Positions 61,652 through 64,000 of a stretch of DNA of 64,000 nucleotides are shown here, one piece after another. Where the stretch lies: the NCBI GenBank assembly GCA_964250925.1, contig CAXUHU010000003.1:27986-91985 (forward strand). Reading direction: 5' to 3'. The number at the start of each line of letters is the position of its first letter. Position 1 is the first letter of the stretch. Origin of the DNA: BOG-908 sp964250925. GTDB lineage: Bacteria; Pseudomonadota; Alphaproteobacteria; Acetobacterales; Acetobacteraceae. A model generated the notes under the pieces. The model was not told the DNA's origin and made no database searches. It worked only from the letters and a program-made list of their open reading frames with translations. The position numbers and the translations under genes were made by a program.

Positions 61652-62989
61652 TCAGCATGGTCGTGGATGAAGTGGTGCAGTGACGGACTCCGGTGAAATG
61701 CCGTCGCATGGCCGCGTTGCAGGAGCACCGAACAGACCATCGGACAGGGTCGACGCGTAGATCCGGACCGCGTCACCGTTTGGCAAAGCGCGACCCCAGT
61801 CGCGCAGGTCGTATGCCGCATTCAGCGTGGACAGCAGCACTTGGCTGGTAATCATCGGGTCAACCGGGCGGATCGACCCATCGATGATCCCGTCCATCAG
61901 CATGCCGGCGAAACGTAGCGCCAGACGGTTCGAGCGCTCGACGACCCGAGTGCGAAGCTCGCTGGGAAGCGCTTGCAACGCGGTCGTTCGCAGGAGCGGC
62001 CACTCGCCGTCAAACTGCACGTCCAGCAGCATCGCTATGCACGCAGCGAGCTGCTGCCACTGGCTTCCGCCCGACTGCAACGCAAGACGTTGCGCACGTG
62101 AAACGCGCTGGTAACTACGTCGGAAACATTCGAGGACCAAGTCGTCCTTCGCGTCGAGATGGTGGTAAAAACTGCCTTTTGTCACTTTGAGTTCGGCGGC
62201 GACGCGATCGACAGAAGCGCCGCGATACCCCCGCTCGTTCACCAGCCGGGTAGCAGCACGAAGGAAGTTGCCGCGGCTGCTGTCCAACTCCAGGTCGTGT
62301 GCGGTGTCGAGAACGCCGCGGGGCACACCTGTCCACCAATCGTTCTCCTGTGCTATCCCGTTCGACAGCATGTCGAACAGCCGCAAGCGCACACGATCAA
62401 AGTCGCTGACAGAGTAGTGGTGGATCCACGCCGGAAGCCAAAAGACGGTTTCGGTCAGCATCTGTGCCCGAGCGGTAAACGTTGCCGATCGCGCCTCCTC
62501 GTCGAGCGGGCCGAAGAAAGCGCATATACGGCGGAAGATCGCCATGTAATGTTTCGCCAGTGGCGCGCGTATCGGCTCGTCAAGGGTCCGGATGTCGGAA
62601 AGCACGGCAAGATCGCGCTCCTCTCCACGGAGAACGCGCGCGCGCAGGTTGAAGTGAAGCTGCAGGAACGTCGCCACCCGCGCACGCGGGTCGGGCGCCG
62701 AACCGGCCTCGACCGTCATCGCTTCAAGCCGTCCAAGCGTGTGCTCGAACACCGCGGCGGCGAGTTGCTCCTTCAAGCGGAAGTAGTAGGTGATGCTTGT
62801 TGTCGTCAGGTCCACAGACCGGGCGACCTCGGCAAAGGTCATTCCCGCCAGCCCGCGCTGGTTCACCAACACGGTCGCTGCATCGAGGATCAAGTCGCGC
62901 TTGCGCTGAAAGCTCGTCGAACCGTCGGGCTTGCGATCCTGGCGCGAAACCGTCGTGTTGATCATTGTGGCGTTGCTGGTGCGCGGCAT
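61652..62989 (-). CDS. TetR-family regulator with two TetR domains in one chain
   Basis: 445 residues. A first TetR HTH at about 29-78 ('DLILDAATVLVNQRGLAGMT', 'TTTSITYYFRLKEQLAAAVF') is followed by a ligand domain. A second complete TetR unit starts near 240 ('NFLRAATRLVNERGYRGASV', 'VTKGSFYHHLDAKDDLVLEC'). Tandem TetR proteins are known in sphingomonads and relatives. One chain can act as an internal dimer. It is divergent from the monooxygenase gene (365 nt) and upstream of the SDR gene, so it probably controls both. Confidence 0.92.
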   Translation of the reverse strand: MPRTSNATMINTTVSRQDRKPDGSTSFQRKRDLILDAATVLVNQRGLAGMTFAEVARSVDLTTTSITYYFRLKEQLAAAVFEHTLGRLEAMTVEAGSAPDPRARVATFLQLHFNLRARVLRGEERDLAVLSDIRTLDEPIRAPLAKHYMAIFRRICAFFGPLDEEARSATFTARAQMLTETVFWLPAWIHHYSVSDFDRVRLRLFDMLSNGIAQENDWWTGVPRGVLDTAHDLELDSSRGNFLRAATRLVNERGYRGASVDRVAAELKVTKGSFYHHLDAKDDLVLECFRRSYQRVSRAQRLALQSGGSQWQQLAACIAMLLDVQFDGEWPLLRTTALQALPSELRTRVVERSNRLALRFAGMLMDGIIDGSIRPVDPMITSQVLLSTLNAAYDLRDWGRALPNGDAVRIYASTLSDGLFGAPATRPCDGISPESVTAPLHPRPC

Positions 62990-63354
62990 GACGGCCGGAT
63001 ATGCCCTAACCGTCAGGCAAACGCCATCGCCGAACCCTGCCTGAGCGCGACCGACGCCGCTGCTGTCTACAGCGTTCGACTGAACAGACGGTATGGCCGA
63101 TGAGCTGCCCCGAACGGGCCGGACGCACCGCCGTTTTTCGACGGCGGCGCGATCGCCGCGCGGTGATCGGGGCAGAGGCGGTGATAGATGGGCCGTGTTG
63201 GTGCGAGTATGCTAGCGACCGTGACTGGCGCTGCAGATGCGACGGACGACCGAGCATCGACGACCCGGACGCGGCAGCACCGTCACCATCAATTGCACCC
63301 CAATCGAAGGTAGGGTATGGCGAACGTCGGCAACCAGCGAGGCATAGCTGATTG
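62990..63354. other. Divergent regulatory region
   Basis: No gene can be supported in these 365 nt between the double TetR gene and the monooxygenase. They contain a strong small hairpin, CCGCCGT-TTTTCG-ACGGCGG, near 63130. Promoters and the operator for both genes should be here. Confidence 0.4.
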
Positions 63355-64000
63355 ATGGACGGCGAACTCGTCGGCGTAAAGAGCGGGTCAAACAGTGCGC
63401 TCGGCTTCGATCCTGAGGCGCTACGCGCAAAGTATCGGCGCGAGCGGGACAAGAGGCTGCGCGAGGACGGCATCGGCCAGTATGCGGCCGTAAGCGGCAA
63501 CCTCGCCCACTTCCTCGACGATCCCTACGCCGGACAGGTGACCGAGCGCGCGCCCTTGACCGAGGAGGTCGAGGTGCTGGTGGTCGGCGGCGGGTTCGGC
63601 GGCCTGCTCGTGGGCGCCCGCCTGCGCCAAGCCGGCGTGCAGGACGTCAGGATCGTCGACAAGGCGGGCGATTTCGGCGGCACTTGGTATTGGAACCGCT
63701 ATCCCGGCGCCGCCTGCGACATCGAGAGCTACGTCTATCTGCCGCTGCTCGAGGAGACCGGCTTCGTGCCGACGCAGAAATACGCGGCGGGACAGGAGAT
63801 ACTCGACTACAGCGGGCAGCTCGCCCGCCATTTCGACCTTGACCGATCCGCGATCCTGCGTACCGAAGTGATCGACATGCGCTGGGACGAGCAGGCGCGG
63901 CGCTGGATCGTCTCGACAAACCGCGGCGACGCCTTGCGGGCGCGGTTCGTCGTCATGTCGTCGGGGCCGCTGCACCGGCCAAAGCTGCCTGGTATCCCCG
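63355..64000 (+). CDS. Baeyer-Villiger-type flavin monooxygenase, 3' end cut by window
   Basis: 215 codons are present from the ATG at 63355 (an in-frame TGA lies 6 nt upstream; a TTG at 63352 is possible). After a 75-residue N-terminal extension ('YRRERDKRLREDGIGQYAAV') comes the FAD site 'VLVVGGGFGGLLVGARLRQA' and the class mark 'GTWYWNRYPGAACDIESYVY'. The N-terminal extension is typical of cyclohexanone- and phenylacetone-type enzymes with long starts. The NADPH domain and the BVMO fingerprint are beyond the window. It inserts oxygen beside a ketone to give an ester or lactone. Confidence 0.92.
   Translation, partial: MDGELVGVKSGSNSALGFDPEALRAKYRRERDKRLREDGIGQYAAVSGNLAHFLDDPYAGQVTERAPLTEEVEVLVVGGGFGGLLVGARLRQAGVQDVRIVDKAGDFGGTWYWNRYPGAACDIESYVYLPLLEETGFVPTQKYAAGQEILDYSGQLARHFDLDRSAILRTEVIDMRWDEQARRWIVSTNRGDALRARFVVMSSGPLHRPKLPGIP

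Overview
The window is GC-rich, gene-dense DNA from an alphaproteobacterium, most likely Acetobacteraceae (inference). Supporting signs are the transaldolase/glucose-6-phosphate isomerase fusion inside a tkt, tal-pgi, gnd, zwf, pgl operon, the aroA-cmk-rpsA-sppA-ihfB-lapA-trpF block, and GC-rich palindromes between genes. I see no rRNA, tRNA, CRISPR array, intact insertion sequence or phage genes.

Layout. 1-1666: 3' part of glmS. 1667-3087: a low-GC patch with a membrane protein of unknown function and a DUF6471 protein. 3122-9713: a minus-strand accessory run (TrxB-like flavoprotein, broken SDR, F420-reductase-like protein, two SnoaL-like proteins, metallo-beta-lactamase-fold hydrolase, SMP-30-like propeller, LysR regulator). 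9714-11872: a decayed stretch with remnants of at least four genes beside an intact MAPEG gene and a small conserved gene. 11873-16289: a plus-strand copper operon (DUF2946-like protein, predicted outer-membrane protein, CopC, CopD fused to cytochrome c, SCO).

16273-22777 (minus): trpF, lapA, ihfB, sppA, rpsA, cmk and aroA. 22926-33699 (minus): cysQ and the pentose-phosphate operon, with two tandem HAD phosphatases. 33827-38185: an RND efflux pair. 38235-39508: cbpM-cbpA. 39560-41655: three coupled genes headed by a C39/papain-like cysteine peptidase; nothing adjacent explains them. 41773-44728: cvpA, purF and an SDR.

44818-46526 is a retinal phototrophy cassette: a rhodopsin with the uncommon D-T-S helix-C motif, followed 2 nt later by a Blh/Brp retinal-forming dioxygenase. 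46592-52960 (minus): a small membrane protein, an alpha/beta hydrolase, a large membrane protein, der, bamB and a YfgM-like protein. 53164-60402 carries an aminotransferase, a lipoprotein, an LprI-like protein, a short LOV photoreceptor, TusA-like and deacetylase-like proteins, a PerM exporter, a DUF4349 protein and a SYLF protein. 60588-64000: an SDR, a double-domain TetR regulator and, divergent from it, a Baeyer-Villiger-type monooxygenase cut by the window end.

Themes. Light is served twice, by rhodopsin plus retinal synthesis and by the LOV protein. The copper operon probably supplies the respiratory chain. The pentose-phosphate operon is the central carbon route. Several palindromic repeats sit at gene ends, and two of them overlap coding ends.
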